A stretch of DNA of 64,000 nucleotides from an uncultured Adlercreutzia sp. (GCF_958431955.1 NZ_CAUASN010000008.1:15581-79580); one strand, 5' to 3'. Numbered from the stretch's first letter, positions 39,132 to 49,808 are shown. Numbers and translations are program-made. Notes: generated by a model not told the origin, from the letters alone.

Positions 39132-41735
39132 CTAGAACTTCGCAAAGCGCTCCTGGCGCTGGGCGATGAGCTCGTCGGGGGTCAGGTCGGCCAGTTCCTT
39201 GTAGGCCTCGCGCACGTAGTCGCGCACGGCCTCCACGGCTTCCTCGGGGTTCTCGTGGGCCGGGCCCTCCCCCTCCGAGATGACCGCATCGATGATGCCG
39301 CCCTCGAAGACCGCGCGGGCGTTCATCTTCATCACCTCGGCGGCCTCGGGCGCGCGCTTGCCGTCCTTCCACAGAATGGAGGCGAAGCCCTCCGGCGAGA
39401 GCACCGAGTACACCGCGTGCTCCTGCATGGCCACGCGGTTGCTCACGGCGAGGGCCAAGGCCCCGCCGGACCCGCCCTCGCCCAGAAGCACGCTCACCAC
39501 CGGCACCCGAAGGCCGGCCATGGCCACCAGGTTGTCGGCGATGGCGTTGCCCTGGCCGCGCTCCTCGGCCTCGGTGCCGCAGAAGGCGCCCTGGGTGTCC
39601 ACCAGGCACAGAATGGGCCGCCCGAACTTCTCGGCCTCGCGCATGAGGCGCAGCGACTTGCGGTAGCCCTCGGGCTGGGGGCAGCCGAAGTTGCGGGCCA
39701 CGCGATCGGCCAAATTCACGCCCTTCTCCTGGGCGATGACCGTCACCGGGTGCCCCGAGATCCAGCCCACGCCGGCCAGAATGGCCCCGTCGTCGGCGAA
39801 GGCGCGGTCGCCGTGCAGCTCGATGAAGCCCTCCACGATGCCGTCGATGTAGCGGCGCGCCGTGGGACGGTGCACGTTGCGGGCGATCTGCACGCTCTCC
39901 CAGGCGCTGCCGGCTGCGGCCTCGCCCTCGATGCCCGCCCGGCGCGCCTCGCGGCGGGCATGGCGGTCCAGCTCGCGGCGGTCGGCCTCCTCGGCGGCCT
40001 CGGGGTCGGTCTCGCCGCCCCGCAGCAGGCCGCCCACCACCGGCACCGACTCGGCCAGGTTGCGGAAAAACCCGCTCGCGGCCTCCTCGGCGCGCAGGCG
40101 CTCGCCGGCCATGCGGGCCTCGGGCGCCACCGACACGGTGCCGTAGGCGCCCGCGCCCACCTTGAGGGCATCCATCACGCTGTGGTAGGTGACGACCCGC
40201 TCGGCGCCGCTCGGCGCGTGCAGGGCCAGAAGCTGGGCGAGCACCGCGCGCATCTGCGAGCGCTCCACGATAGCGTCGATGAGCCCGTGCTCCAGAGCGA
40301 ACTCGGCGGTCTGGAAGCCCTCGGGCAGCTCCTGCTTGATGGTGTCGCGGATGACGCGCTGGCCTGCAAAGCCGATGAGTGCGCCCGGCTCGGCCAATAC
40401 GATATCGCCCTGCATGGCAAACGACGCCGTCACGCCGCCGGTGGTGGGATCGGTCAGCACCGTGATGAAGGGCAGGTGCGCCCGGCCGAGGCGCTCCACG
40501 GCGCAGGACACCTTCGCCATCTGCATGAGCGAGGTGAGCCCCTCCTGCATGCGGGCGCCGCCCGAGGCGCAGAACACCACCACGGGCAGTTCCTCGTCGA
40601 TGGCGCGGTCAATGAGCGCGGCCACCTTCTCGCCCACCACATGCCCCATGGACCCCATGAAGAAGCCCGACTCCATCACGCCGATGGCCACGGGCAGCCC
40701 GGCAATGGCCGCCCGCCCGGTGCGCACGGCCTCCTGAAGCCCGCTCTTCTCGCGCTGGTCGGCGATCTTCTCGGGATAGCCCGGGAACGCCAGCGGGTCG
40801 GAATCGGGCATCTGGGCGTTCCACTCCTCGAAGGAGCCCGCATCCACCGTGAGGGCGAGCCGCTCGTCGGAGCGCAGGCGCTGCAGGGTGCCGCAGGCCG
40901 GGCAGGTGAAGCCCTCGGCGATGATCTCCTCCTTGTCGAAGAAGAGTTTGCAGGCGTGGCAGCGCCGCCAGTGGGTGGGGCCCTCGTCATCGTCGTCGAG
41001 GGCAGGGGCGCTCTGCTCCCAGGGGGCGGCGGCAGGGGCGCTCGGCGCCTCGGCGGGCAGCAGCTCCACCCAGCCCATGAGCTGGGTGCCCTCGGCGGCC
41101 GGGGCGAACACGCGCAGGCCGCGCTTGCGGGCATGGCGCAGGAAGTACTGGTCCTCGGCCAGAGCCGCGGTGGGGCTATCGAGGAAGATGAGGGCCGCGC
41201 CGCACTCCTTGGCCGCCGACAGCACCGTGTAGATGTTGCCCGCCAGCTGGTCGGCGCTCACCGCCGGCGTGGTGTTGCCCAGGTTGTAGGTAGGCAGCTG
41301 GCGGCGGGCGAAGCCGTCGAGCGAGCGGTTGTCCACGGTGGCAAACACCACGTCGAGCCCGGCTTGCTCCATGGGGCCCACGAAGGCCCGGGCGTTCTTG
41401 CCTGAGGCCACCACGAGCGCCCGGGGGCGGGCGGCCGCATCAGGGCTCACGGCGAAGTCGTCGCCAATGGTGGAGCGCGTGTAGCGGGCCACATCGAGCG
41501 TGGCCTCCTCGGGATCGGCCGGCTCCTCGCGCTGGGCCGGGGCGATGAGCGCCGCGGCGTTCTCGGGCAGCGCGCTCGCTGCATCCGCGATGGCGTCCAG
41601 AGCGTAGGCCACCGCCGCCTTCAGGGACGCGCCCTCGGCGGCTTCGGGCGCAGGCGACGCCGTGCCGGCCCCCTCGTCGGCCACCAGACGCCCCTCGGCG
41701 TCGAAGCTGATGTACTTGGATCCCGCTTTAGCCAT
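39132..41735 (-). CDS. accDA: Fused acetyl-CoA carboxylase carboxyltransferase (AccD-AccA)
   Basis: An 867-aa protein with both carboxyltransferase halves that make malonyl-CoA. The AccD half has the four-Cys zinc ribbon CHACKLFFDKEEIIAEGFTC with CPAC, then VVVFCASGGARMQEG and LTDPTTGGVTASF. The AccA half begins near residue 600, with RPTARRYIDGIVEGFIELHG, VDTQGAFCGTEAEERG and LLGEGGSGGALAL. About 255 residues precede AccD; residues 105-215 look like a degenerate biotin-carboxylase N-domain. AccB and AccC are not in the window. It is the last gene of the fab operon. Confidence 0.93.
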   Translation of the reverse strand: MAKAGSKYISFDAEGRLVADEGAGTASPAPEAAEGASLKAAVAYALDAIADAASALPENAAALIAPAQREEPADPEEATLDVARYTRSTIGDDFAVSPDAAARPRALVVASGKNARAFVGPMEQAGLDVVFATVDNRSLDGFARRQLPTYNLGNTTPAVSADQLAGNIYTVLSAAKECGAALIFLDSPTAALAEDQYFLRHARKRGLRVFAPAAEGTQLMGWVELLPAEAPSAPAAAPWEQSAPALDDDDEGPTHWRRCHACKLFFDKEEIIAEGFTCPACGTLQRLRSDERLALTVDAGSFEEWNAQMPDSDPLAFPGYPEKIADQREKSGLQEAVRTGRAAIAGLPVAIGVMESGFFMGSMGHVVGEKVAALIDRAIDEELPVVVFCASGGARMQEGLTSLMQMAKVSCAVERLGRAHLPFITVLTDPTTGGVTASFAMQGDIVLAEPGALIGFAGQRVIRDTIKQELPEGFQTAEFALEHGLIDAIVERSQMRAVLAQLLALHAPSGAERVVTYHSVMDALKVGAGAYGTVSVAPEARMAGERLRAEEAASGFFRNLAESVPVVGGLLRGGETDPEAAEEADRRELDRHARREARRAGIEGEAAAGSAWESVQIARNVHRPTARRYIDGIVEGFIELHGDRAFADDGAILAGVGWISGHPVTVIAQEKGVNLADRVARNFGCPQPEGYRKSLRLMREAEKFGRPILCLVDTQGAFCGTEAEERGQGNAIADNLVAMAGLRVPVVSVLLGEGGSGGALALAVSNRVAMQEHAVYSVLSPEGFASILWKDGKRAPEAAEVMKMNARAVFEGGIIDAVISEGEGPAHENPEEAVEAVRDYVREAYKELADLTPDELIAQRQERFAKF

Positions 41736-41772
41736 GTTCGACCTCTATCCTGCCAACGACCCGCGCACGGGG

Positions 41773-42222
41773 CTAGGCCAGCACGTACTTCTGGGTGGCC
41801 GTGGCACACACCTCGCCCGCCACCGATGCCTCCACCTCGGCCACCACGAGCCGCTTGGACGACTTCACGATGCGCCCCTTCAAAGTGAGCACGTCGCCGG
41901 GTGCCACCTGACGGCGGAACTTCGCGCCGTCGATGCCGGCGAGAAACCCGATGTGCCCGCGCAGCTCGGGCGCCTGCAACATGGCGATGGAAGCCGCCTG
42001 GGCGAGCGCCTCCATGATGATGACCCCCGGCAGCACCGGGTGGTCGGGGAAGTGCCCGCGGAAAATATCCAGATCGGCCGGCACGTCCAACTCGGCTTCG
42101 ATGGACTGCCCGGGTTCCACGGCCACCACCCGGCTCACCCACACGAACGGGTCGCGGTGCGGCAGGATGGTCTCTATCACGTCGCGGCCCCAGGGCAGCG
42201 GGGCGAGCGTCTCCTCAGCCAT
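41773..42222 (-). CDS. fabZ: 3-Hydroxyacyl-ACP dehydratase FabZ
   Basis: A 149-aa hotdog-fold dehydratase of the fatty acid elongation cycle. The catalytic His lies in FRGHFPDHPVLPG and the Glu in VIIMEALAQAA. The ATG at 42,222 follows GAAAGGA; the frame open to 42,279 is upstream sequence. It lies between fabF and accDA in the operon. Confidence 0.94.
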   Translation of the reverse strand: MAEETLAPLPWGRDVIETILPHRDPFVWVSRVVAVEPGQSIEAELDVPADLDIFRGHFPDHPVLPGVIIMEALAQAASIAMLQAPELRGHIGFLAGIDGAKFRRQVAPGDVLTLKGRIVKSSKRLVVAEVEASVAGEVCATATQKYVLA

Positions 42223-42315
42223 GCTCGTATCCTTTCCTCGGCGGCCCGGCGGCATGCGCCTCGGGGCCGCATCGTGCACAAAGGGCGCGCCCGGCCGGAC
42301 GCGCCCCGAAGCTTC

Positions 42316-43599
42316 CTAGTCGCGGTAGGGCGAGAACGCCAGCGCCGCGTTGTGACCGCCGAAGCCGAGCGACGTGGACAGCGCCACCTTCTGGGGGTAG
42401 TCGGTCACAGCCTCGGTGACCACAGCCACCGGGCAGTCCTCGGCCGCCTCGGCGAAGCCGGCCGTGGGCGGCACCGCGTCGCGGGCCACCGACAGGGCGC
42501 ACACGATGGCCTCCACCGCGCCGGCGGCGCCGAGCATGTGGCCCGTGGTGCCCTTGATGGAGGTGACGGGCACCGCGGCGGCCTCCTCCTCGCCGCCCAT
42601 GAGGCCCGCGAGCGCCTTGGACTCCGTGGCGTCATTGGCCGGAGTACCGGTGCCGTGGGCGTTCAGATGGCCCAAGTCGGCCGGGGTGAAGCCGCCCTCG
42701 GCCAGGGCGGCGGCCATGGCGGCCGTGATGGCCGTGGCCTCCGGGTCGGGCGCAGTCATGTGGTAGGCGTCCCCCGTGGACCCGAAGCCGGTGATCTCGG
42801 CGATGGGCTCCGCCCCGCGGGCAAGGGCGCTCTCCAGCGATTCGATGACGAGCGCGCCGGCGCCCTCACCGGCCACGAAGCCGCCGCGACGGGCATCGAA
42901 GGGAAGGGACGCCTGAGCCGGGTCCTCGGCGCGGGTCAGCGCCGACAGGTTCGTGAAGCCGGCGATGCAGATGGGGCTCACCGACTCCTCGGTGCCGCCC
43001 ACGAGCGCCGCGTCGATGTAGCCGTGGCGAATGTCGCGCAGAGCGGTGCCGATGCAGTGGGCGCCCGTGGCGCAGGCCGTCACCACGTTCAGGCACTCAC
43101 CGCGCATGCCGTAGCGGATGGCCAGGTTGCCCGCGGCGATGTTCCCGATCATCGTGGGGATGAACAGCGGGTTCACGCGCTTGGGGCCCTTCTCCTCCAG
43201 GGTGGCGAAGCTCTTCTGCAGCTCGTCGATGCCGCCGATGCCCGTGCCGAACACCACGGCGATGCGGTCGCGGTTCTCGTCGGTCACCTCCAGGCCGGAC
43301 TGGGCCAGAGCCTCGTCGGCGGCCACGATGGCGTACTGCACGAAGCGCTCGAAGCGGCGCGCCTCCTTCTTGGAAAGGCCGTGTTCGGTGCCGTCGAAGT
43401 CGCGCACCTCGGCGGCGATGTGCACCTCGTAGTCGGTCGTGTCGAAGCGCTCGATGGGCGCGATGCAGCAACCGCGCTCCATGAGCGTGTTCCACAAGGG
43501 CTCCACGCCCACGCCGGCGGGCGTCACCGCGCCCACGCCGGTGATGACCACGCGGTGGGTGCCGTCGGGACGGCGGGTGCTCACGTTCTCGTTCGTCAT
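42316..43599 (-). CDS. fabF: Beta-ketoacyl-ACP synthase II FabF
   Basis: A 427-aa condensing enzyme. The Cys-His-His triad is complete: VTACATGAHCIG, NAHGTGTPAND and GTTGHMLGAAG. It catalyses elongation with malonyl-ACP. Its ATG overlaps the fabG stop by four bases. Length is normal. Confidence 0.95.
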   Translation of the reverse strand: MTNENVSTRRPDGTHRVVITGVGAVTPAGVGVEPLWNTLMERGCCIAPIERFDTTDYEVHIAAEVRDFDGTEHGLSKKEARRFERFVQYAIVAADEALAQSGLEVTDENRDRIAVVFGTGIGGIDELQKSFATLEEKGPKRVNPLFIPTMIGNIAAGNLAIRYGMRGECLNVVTACATGAHCIGTALRDIRHGYIDAALVGGTEESVSPICIAGFTNLSALTRAEDPAQASLPFDARRGGFVAGEGAGALVIESLESALARGAEPIAEITGFGSTGDAYHMTAPDPEATAITAAMAAALAEGGFTPADLGHLNAHGTGTPANDATESKALAGLMGGEEEAAAVPVTSIKGTTGHMLGAAGAVEAIVCALSVARDAVPPTAGFAEAAEDCPVAVVTEAVTDYPQKVALSTSLGFGGHNAALAFSPYRD

Positions 43600-44354
43600 A
43601 GGGACATTCCTCCGTCCACGCAGATAACCTGACCGGTAATGTAGGACGCCTCGTCCGAGGCGAGGAAGCGCACCAGATGCGCGATGTCGGCCGGCTCGCC
43701 CAAGCGCCCGCTGCCGATGCGGCCCACGATGGCCTCCTTCTGGCTGTCGGAGAGCGCGTCGGTCATGTCGGTGGCGATGAAGCCGGGGGCCACGGCGTTG
43801 GCCGTGATGTTGCGGCGCGCGAGCTCCTTGGCGAGGGTCTTGGTCATGCCGATGACGCCGGCCTTGGAGGCGGCGTAGTTCACCTGGCCGGCATTGCCGT
43901 ACACACCCACCACGCTCGACAGGTTCACGATGCGGCCCCAGCGCTGCTTCATCATCACCTTGGCGGCAGCGCGGCAGCAGTGGAAGGTGCCCTTCAGGTT
44001 GATGTCGATGACGGCGTCGAAGTCGGCGTCGCTCATGCGGGCGGCCAAGCCGTCGCGGGTGATGCCGGCGTTGTTCACGAGCACGTCCACACGCCCGAAG
44101 GCCTCCATGGCGGCGTCGATGAGCGCGTTAGCCTCGGCCTCGTCGGCCACGTTGGCGGCCACGGCCACCGCTTCCACACCGAACTCGCCGGCGATCTCGG
44201 CGGCCAGGGCCTCGGCGGCCGGCAGGCTCTTCGCAGACGAGCTGTTCACCACCACGTTCATGCCGGCACTCGCCAGCTCGCGGGCGATCTCGCGCCCGAT
44301 GCCGCGGGTGGAACCGGTCACGACGGCGGCGCGGCGCTCCTGGGTCTCAGTCAT
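43596..44354 (-). CDS. fabG: 3-Oxoacyl-ACP reductase FabG
   Basis: A 252-aa classical SDR. Cofactor motif TGSTRGIGR, NNAG, the active-site Ser (NLSSVVG) and YAASKAG (YxxxK) are intact, and the C-terminus ICVDGGMSL is typical. It reduces 3-oxoacyl-ACP with NADPH. It lies seven bases after fabD. Confidence 0.95.
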   Translation of the reverse strand: MTETQERRAAVVTGSTRGIGREIARELASAGMNVVVNSSSAKSLPAAEALAAEIAGEFGVEAVAVAANVADEAEANALIDAAMEAFGRVDVLVNNAGITRDGLAARMSDADFDAVIDINLKGTFHCCRAAAKVMMKQRWGRIVNLSSVVGVYGNAGQVNYAASKAGVIGMTKTLAKELARRNITANAVAPGFIATDMTDALSDSQKEAIVGRIGSGRLGEPADIAHLVRFLASDEASYITGQVICVDGGMSL

Positions 44355-44361
44355 AGATCTC

Positions 44362-45321
44362 CTACTTTCCGTATTCCTCGATAAAGGCGTCGAAGCCGGC
44401 GCGATCCTGCACGGCCGCGCGCGGGGCGGCGCGGTCGATGCGCTTCACCAGGTTGGCGAGCACGCCGCCGAAGCCCACTTCGGCGAACATCTGCGCGCCG
44501 GCGGCCTGCAGCTTCGCCACGCTCGCCTCGAACTGCACGGGCGAGGTGAGGTGGGCCACAAGCTCCGCCCGAGCACTGTCGGCAGCGAGCGGCGCGGCCT
44601 GCACATTGCCGATGACGGGCACGGCCGAATCGCGGAAGTCCACGCCGGCCAGATAGGCGGCGAAGGGCTCGGCCGCACTTGCCATGAGCGGGCTGTGGAA
44701 ACCGCCGGAGGTGGCCAGACGCGAGAAGCGGCCCTTGCGGGCGGCCCAGGCCTCCTCGGCACGCGCGACAGCCGCGGGCGTACCGGCGATGACGATCTGG
44801 GCGCCGCCGTTCAGGTTAGCGGGCACGAGCACCTCGCCCTCGGCGCACGCCGCGCACAGCTCCTCGGCCTCGGGCAGCGTCACCTTCAGAAGGGCGCTCA
44901 TCACGCCGGGGTTCGCATCGGCCGCCTCGCCCATGAGGCGGCTCCGCTCAGCGATGAGCGCGAAGGCGGCCTCCTCGGCGAGCATGCCGCCGAGCACCAT
45001 GGCGGAAATCTGCCCGAGGGAGAACCCGAGCAGCGCATCCGGCACGATGCCGCGGGCCGCAAGCGCCTGCCCGATGCCGATGGACAGCGCGCTGATGGCG
45101 ATCTGCGCATTGCGGGTATCGTTCAGCTCGTCGGCGTCGGCCTCGCGCACGAGGGCGGCTACGTCGCGCCCGAGCACGTCGGAAGCGCATTCGAAAGTGG
45201 CCGTCACCTCGGGGATGTCCAGCAGATCGGCGCCCATGCCGGGCTTCTGCGAACCTTGGCCCGAGGCCATGAACACCAAACCGCGCGAACCCAAGGGCTC
45301 CAAGGGAGTCTCGTCGATCAT
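44362..45321 (-). CDS. fabD: Malonyl-CoA:ACP transacylase FabD
   Basis: A 319-aa transacylase that loads malonate on ACP. ASGQGSQ opens the fold and GGFHSPLM carries the catalytic His. The nucleophile motif is GFSLGQ (Ser101) instead of the usual GHSLGE, replacing the conserved His before the serine. The serine itself is kept, and its context in the operon leaves little doubt of the role. It lies 10 bases after fabK. Confidence 0.93.
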   Translation of the reverse strand: MIDETPLEPLGSRGLVFMASGQGSQKPGMGADLLDIPEVTATFECASDVLGRDVAALVREADADELNDTRNAQIAISALSIGIGQALAARGIVPDALLGFSLGQISAMVLGGMLAEEAAFALIAERSRLMGEAADANPGVMSALLKVTLPEAEELCAACAEGEVLVPANLNGGAQIVIAGTPAAVARAEEAWAARKGRFSRLATSGGFHSPLMASAAEPFAAYLAGVDFRDSAVPVIGNVQAAPLAADSARAELVAHLTSPVQFEASVAKLQAAGAQMFAEVGFGGVLANLVKRIDRAAPRAAVQDRAGFDAFIEEYGK

Positions 45322-45331
45322 CGGTGCCCCC

Positions 45332-46297
45332 TTACGCGCGCTCGCGGCGGCTGTTCAGGGCCGCGAGCTCGTCCAGGGAGCGGCCCGCGAGCGCCTCGGC
45401 CTCGCGCACCATGTCCCGAATCACGGCCGCCGCCGTGCCGCGCTCGGTCACAAGCGCCGCCACCTGGCCGGCCATGACCGAGCCGTTCTCCACGTCGCCG
45501 GCCACCGCGCGAGCGAGCGAGCCGGCGTACATGCCCTCCAGCTCCTCGCCGCTTTTCGCCGCCATCTCCATCTTGCGGCACTCGCGGGCGAACTTGTTCT
45601 TCAGGCCGCGCACGGGATGCCCCGTGCCGCGCCCGGTGACGATGGTGTCGGAGTCCTTCGCGGAGAGCACCTTCTCCTTCCAGGCGTCATGCACGCCGCA
45701 CTCCTCCACGGTGAGGAAGCGCGTGCCGCACTGCACACCCTCGGCGCCCAATGCGAAGGCGGCCAGCATGCCGCGACCGTCCGCGATGCCGCCGGCGCCG
45801 ATGACGGGGATGGACACCGCCGCCGTGACCGCCGGGATGAGCGCCATGGTGGTCAGCTCGCCGATGTGGCCACCGGCTTCCGTGCCCTCGGCCACCACCG
45901 CGTCGGCGCCCAAGCGCTCCATGCGGGCCGCGAGCGCCGCCGATGCCACCACGGGCACCACCTTCACGCCGGCCTCCTTCCAGGCGGCCATGTAGTTGGC
46001 GGGGCTGCCGGCGCCGGTGGTGACCACTTCCACGCCCAGCTCGCACACCAGCTCGGCCACCTCGGCCGCCCGCGGGTCCATGAGCATCACGTTGATGCCG
46101 ATGGGGTTGTCGGTAAGCGCGCGGGCCCGGGCCACCTCCTCGCGGATCCACTCGGGGCTCGCGCCGCCGCAGGCGATGATGCCCAGACCGCCCGCCGCGC
46201 TCACGGCACCGGCCAGGCCGCCGTCGGCGATGCGGGCCATGGCCCCCTGCACCACGGGGTACTCGATTCCCAACAGCTCGGTAATGCGGGTCTTCAT
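45332..46297 (-). CDS. fabK: FMN-dependent enoyl-ACP reductase II FabK
   Basis: A 321-aa TIM-barrel flavoenzyme related to 2-nitropropane dioxygenase. It starts MKTRITELLGIEYPVVQGAM and has GGLGIIACGG, EGTEAGGHIGE and VIGAGGIADGRGM, all typical of FabK. It performs the last reduction of the elongation cycle and is insensitive to triclosan in other bacteria. As first gene of the minus-strand operon it shares a 200-bp divergent promoter region with fabH. The ATG follows GAAGGAG. Confidence 0.94.
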   Translation of the reverse strand: MKTRITELLGIEYPVVQGAMARIADGGLAGAVSAAGGLGIIACGGASPEWIREEVARARALTDNPIGINVMLMDPRAAEVAELVCELGVEVVTTGAGSPANYMAAWKEAGVKVVPVVASAALAARMERLGADAVVAEGTEAGGHIGELTTMALIPAVTAAVSIPVIGAGGIADGRGMLAAFALGAEGVQCGTRFLTVEECGVHDAWKEKVLSAKDSDTIVTGRGTGHPVRGLKNKFARECRKMEMAAKSGEELEGMYAGSLARAVAGDVENGSVMAGQVAALVTERGTAAAVIRDMVREAEALAGRSLDELAALNSRRERA

Positions 46298-46499
46298 GAA
46301 GCGTGCTCTCCTTCTCTCGCGGCGCCGCGCGCGTCTCGTCTCTGCTAAACTATCTGAGAAATCTTAAGGAATTTGCCTAAAAAACTGACTGCGCGTCTAA
46401 AATCTTCACCAAACATCTTATTGCTGATGGAGAAACTTGCCTTTTCCTGCAGGCAGTATCATAGCGCAGGAGCGGGCATTTGTCGGGAAAGGAACAGCT
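46298..46499. promoter_or_regulatory. Divergent fabK/fabH promoter region
   Basis: A 202-bp AT-rich gap between the divergent fabK and fabH genes; the block 46,345-46,440 is much AT-richer than its surroundings (AAACTATCTGAGAAATCTT and TAAAATCTTCACC). It should hold promoters for both directions. I do not recognise a FapR or FabT box. Confidence 0.55.
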
Positions 46500-47582
<1,083 letters not shown>

Positions 47583-47664
47583 CATCCACCCCCACCCTCG
47601 TATCCTGCGCACAACGCGGTGAGTCGCTGAAGGGCCGACCGCGCCAGACGCCCTGAACGCATAA

Positions 47665-47687
47665 AGGCCCGCTCATCGAGCGGGCCT
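47665..47687. terminator. Terminator between fabH and the CapA-like gene
   Basis: AGGCCCGCTC pairs perfectly with GAGCGGGCCT around a 3-nt loop. The plus-strand tail is CTTCTGTT and the minus-strand tail TTATGCG. It lies between converging genes and may serve both. Confidence 0.85.
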
Positions 47688-47714
47688 CTTCTGTTGATGG
47701 GCTATCGGCAGATC

Positions 47715-48923
47715 CTACTCCGCGCTCTCGTCCTCGGCGCCGGCCGAGGTGTCGTCACCCGTATCGGCCTGCGGCAGGTTGGCGGCCATCTGCGCGACGG
47801 CGTCGGCGGCCTCCTGGATCTTCGCGTCGATGCGCGCCTTCTCGTCGCCCTCGGCGATGGTGGGCTGGTAGGTGTTGCGGTCGTCCTCCGACGACACCGA
47901 GCAGGCGATGAAGTCCACGTCATTGTCCTTCGCCACCTCGTCGCCGGTCACCGTGAAGGTCTGCTGGAAGATCATGCAGTCCTTGTCCTCGGGGTTGGTG
48001 TTGCCGCCGAAGCAGAAGTTGCCCAGGCTGTACACGATGTAGCGGCCCTGGTAGACCTCCCAGCCCTGGATGACATGGGGATGCGCCCCCACCACCAGGT
48101 CGGCGCCGGCGTCGATGGCGGCCCGGCCCATGGCGAGCTGGTCCTCGGTAGGCTCGTAGTCGCGCTCGATGCCCCAATGCACGTACACCAGCACCAGCTG
48201 CGCACCCTCGGCGCGGGCCGCGGCGATGTTGTCGGTCATCTGCTTCTCGTTGTCGTCGCTATCCTCGGGGAAGTAGGCGCCCACCAGCGCCACTTTCACG
48301 CCCTTCACGTCGAAGTACGCGATGCGGTCGTAGCCGAAGGTCTTCACGTTGTCGCCCTCGAGGGCCTCGATGGTGTCGTTGTAGCCCTCGTCGCCGTAGT
48401 CGCCGGAGTGGTTGTTGGCCACCGAGGCGCCCTCGACCGATGCGGAGGAGAGGATCTTGCTGTACTCGGGCTTGCCGCGGAAGGCGAACTCCTTGTCGGC
48501 GCGCTCGCCGCCCTCCGTGAGCGCCCCCTCCATGTTCACGATGGTGAGGTCGTCGGCGCCGAACAGCTCGGCCACGTTCTGCAGGAAGTAGGCGGGATCC
48601 TCCACCTCGGCGTACTTGCTGTTGAAACTGCGCGAGCCGTCGAAGTTGATGTCGGACCCCAGCGTGCAGTCGCCGGCGAAGGTGACCGTCAGCGTCACGG
48701 GGGCCGGGGCCTCCTCGCCGCCCTCGGCCGGCGAGGCGGTGGCGCCGGGTGCCGCGGGGTCGCTCGACTGGCCGGCGGATGCGGCCGGCTCGGAAGCCGG
48801 CGTGCCGCCCTCCCCGGCCGAGGCCCGGCTCACCAGGGTGAAGCCGATGAAGGCCAGCTCGACGACGATGATGGCCAGGATGACGATTTTAAGCGGGGTC
48901 GGGCAGGTCGGTTTCGCGTACAT
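47715..48923 (-). CDS. CapA/PgsA-family metallophosphatase-like membrane protein
   Basis: A 402-aa protein. A membrane anchor spans about residues 11-32, then a Ser/Ala/Pro linker, then a CapA domain. Motifs include VTFAGDCTLGSD, NMEGALTEG, SVANNHSGDYG, VYVHWGIE and VVGAHPHVIQG, which together resemble the metal site of calcineurin-like CapA. In Bacillus such proteins act in poly-gamma-glutamate synthesis, but no pgs/cap partner genes are here, so the role is unknown. The acidic tail (last 40 residues) is unusual. It lies 12 bases after the low-complexity gene. Confidence 0.87.
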   Translation of the reverse strand: MYAKPTCPTPLKIVILAIIVVELAFIGFTLVSRASAGEGGTPASEPAASAGQSSDPAAPGATASPAEGGEEAPAPVTLTVTFAGDCTLGSDINFDGSRSFNSKYAEVEDPAYFLQNVAELFGADDLTIVNMEGALTEGGERADKEFAFRGKPEYSKILSSASVEGASVANNHSGDYGDEGYNDTIEALEGDNVKTFGYDRIAYFDVKGVKVALVGAYFPEDSDDNEKQMTDNIAAARAEGAQLVLVYVHWGIERDYEPTEDQLAMGRAAIDAGADLVVGAHPHVIQGWEVYQGRYIVYSLGNFCFGGNTNPEDKDCMIFQQTFTVTGDEVAKDNDVDFIACSVSSEDDRNTYQPTIAEGDEKARIDAKIQEAADAVAQMAANLPQADTGDDTSAGAEDESAE

Positions 48924-48935
48924 GAGTTGCCTTTT

Positions 48936-49808
48936 CTAGAACACCACCAGGTAAATGACGATGGCGAGTAGTATAACAATGATGGGAACGGTCACCTTCA
49001 GGAAGGTAGGAACCCCGGCCAGCGGGCCCGCCGGCGCCCCGTAGTTGGCCCGACCGCTCATGACGCCCGAGAAGCCCACGTCGCTGGCGCGCGAGCCGCG
49101 CGGGCGCAGGGGCGCCGCCATGCCGTGGGCCGCGCCCGCATCGGGGGCGGCATCGAAGCCCTGGCCGGCGCGGCTGCGCCAGCTGGTGCGGGCCTCCACG
49201 GTGTCCACCATGGGGTCGTGGCGGTCCCGCTCGTCGCGGGAGTAGGACGAGATCTGGTGGCTCTCGTTGAAGGTGCGCGAGTCGATGCTGCCGCGCCCGT
49301 CGATGACCTCGCGGTTCAGCGCGCGGCCCCGGCGCGTCTCGGACAGGGCGTCGCGGGAGGCGCGGGCACGCTCGTAGCTCTCCATGGACGAGCGCGTCAG
49401 ATCGTAGCTCTCCTGGGACGACAACGGGGGCACCACCCGAGTGCGCCGCGAGGTGGGAGCGCCCTGGGGGCCCTGGCCGCGGCGGGAGGCGCGGTCGGCG
49501 TCGCGCTGGGCGCGGTAGGCCTCCTGCTCGCGCTGCTGGGCCGCGAGCGCCTCCTGGCGGGCGGCGCGGTCGGCATCGCGCTGGGCCGCGCTGGCGGCCG
49601 TGGACTGGGCCTGCTGCTGGGAGCGCAGCCGCGCGTTGCGCGCGCGCATCTCATCTTGGGAGGCGTAGGACTGCAGAATGCTCTCGCGGGAGGGACGCGT
49701 GGTTATCTTGCCGCGCGACCCCTGCGCGGCCCGGGGAGCAGCGGGCGCCGTCTGCGGGTACTCGGGCGCGCCCTCGGGAGCGCCGTAATCGTCTTCGTAG
49801 GTTCCCAT
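48936..49808 (-). CDS. Low-complexity, Arg/Ala/Gln-rich protein with a C-terminal membrane anchor
   Basis: A 290-aa protein I do not recognise. It starts MGTYEDDYGAPEGAPEYPQT and carries a long charged helical region (residues about 50-130) with the repeated unit QRDADRA. A Ser/Arg-rich middle follows, then a single hydrophobic helix at about 268-289 and no tail. That makes it a tail-anchored cytoplasmic protein. The ATG at 49,808 has AGAGG upstream. It is probably co-transcribed with the CapA-like gene, which follows after 12 bases. Confidence 0.7.
   Translation of the reverse strand: MGTYEDDYGAPEGAPEYPQTAPAAPRAAQGSRGKITTRPSRESILQSYASQDEMRARNARLRSQQQAQSTAASAAQRDADRAARQEALAAQQREQEAYRAQRDADRASRRGQGPQGAPTSRRTRVVPPLSSQESYDLTRSSMESYERARASRDALSETRRGRALNREVIDGRGSIDSRTFNESHQISSYSRDERDRHDPMVDTVEARTSWRSRAGQGFDAAPDAGAAHGMAAPLRPRGSRASDVGFSGVMSGRANYGAPAGPLAGVPTFLKVTVPIIVILLAIVIYLVVF

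Noticed and set aside
38148..41405. A very long open frame (over 1,000 codons) on the plus strand opposite accDA
   Set aside because: It is antisense to a clearly conserved gene, has no ribosome binding site and its His/Gly/Ala/Leu composition is what GC-rich antisense DNA gives.
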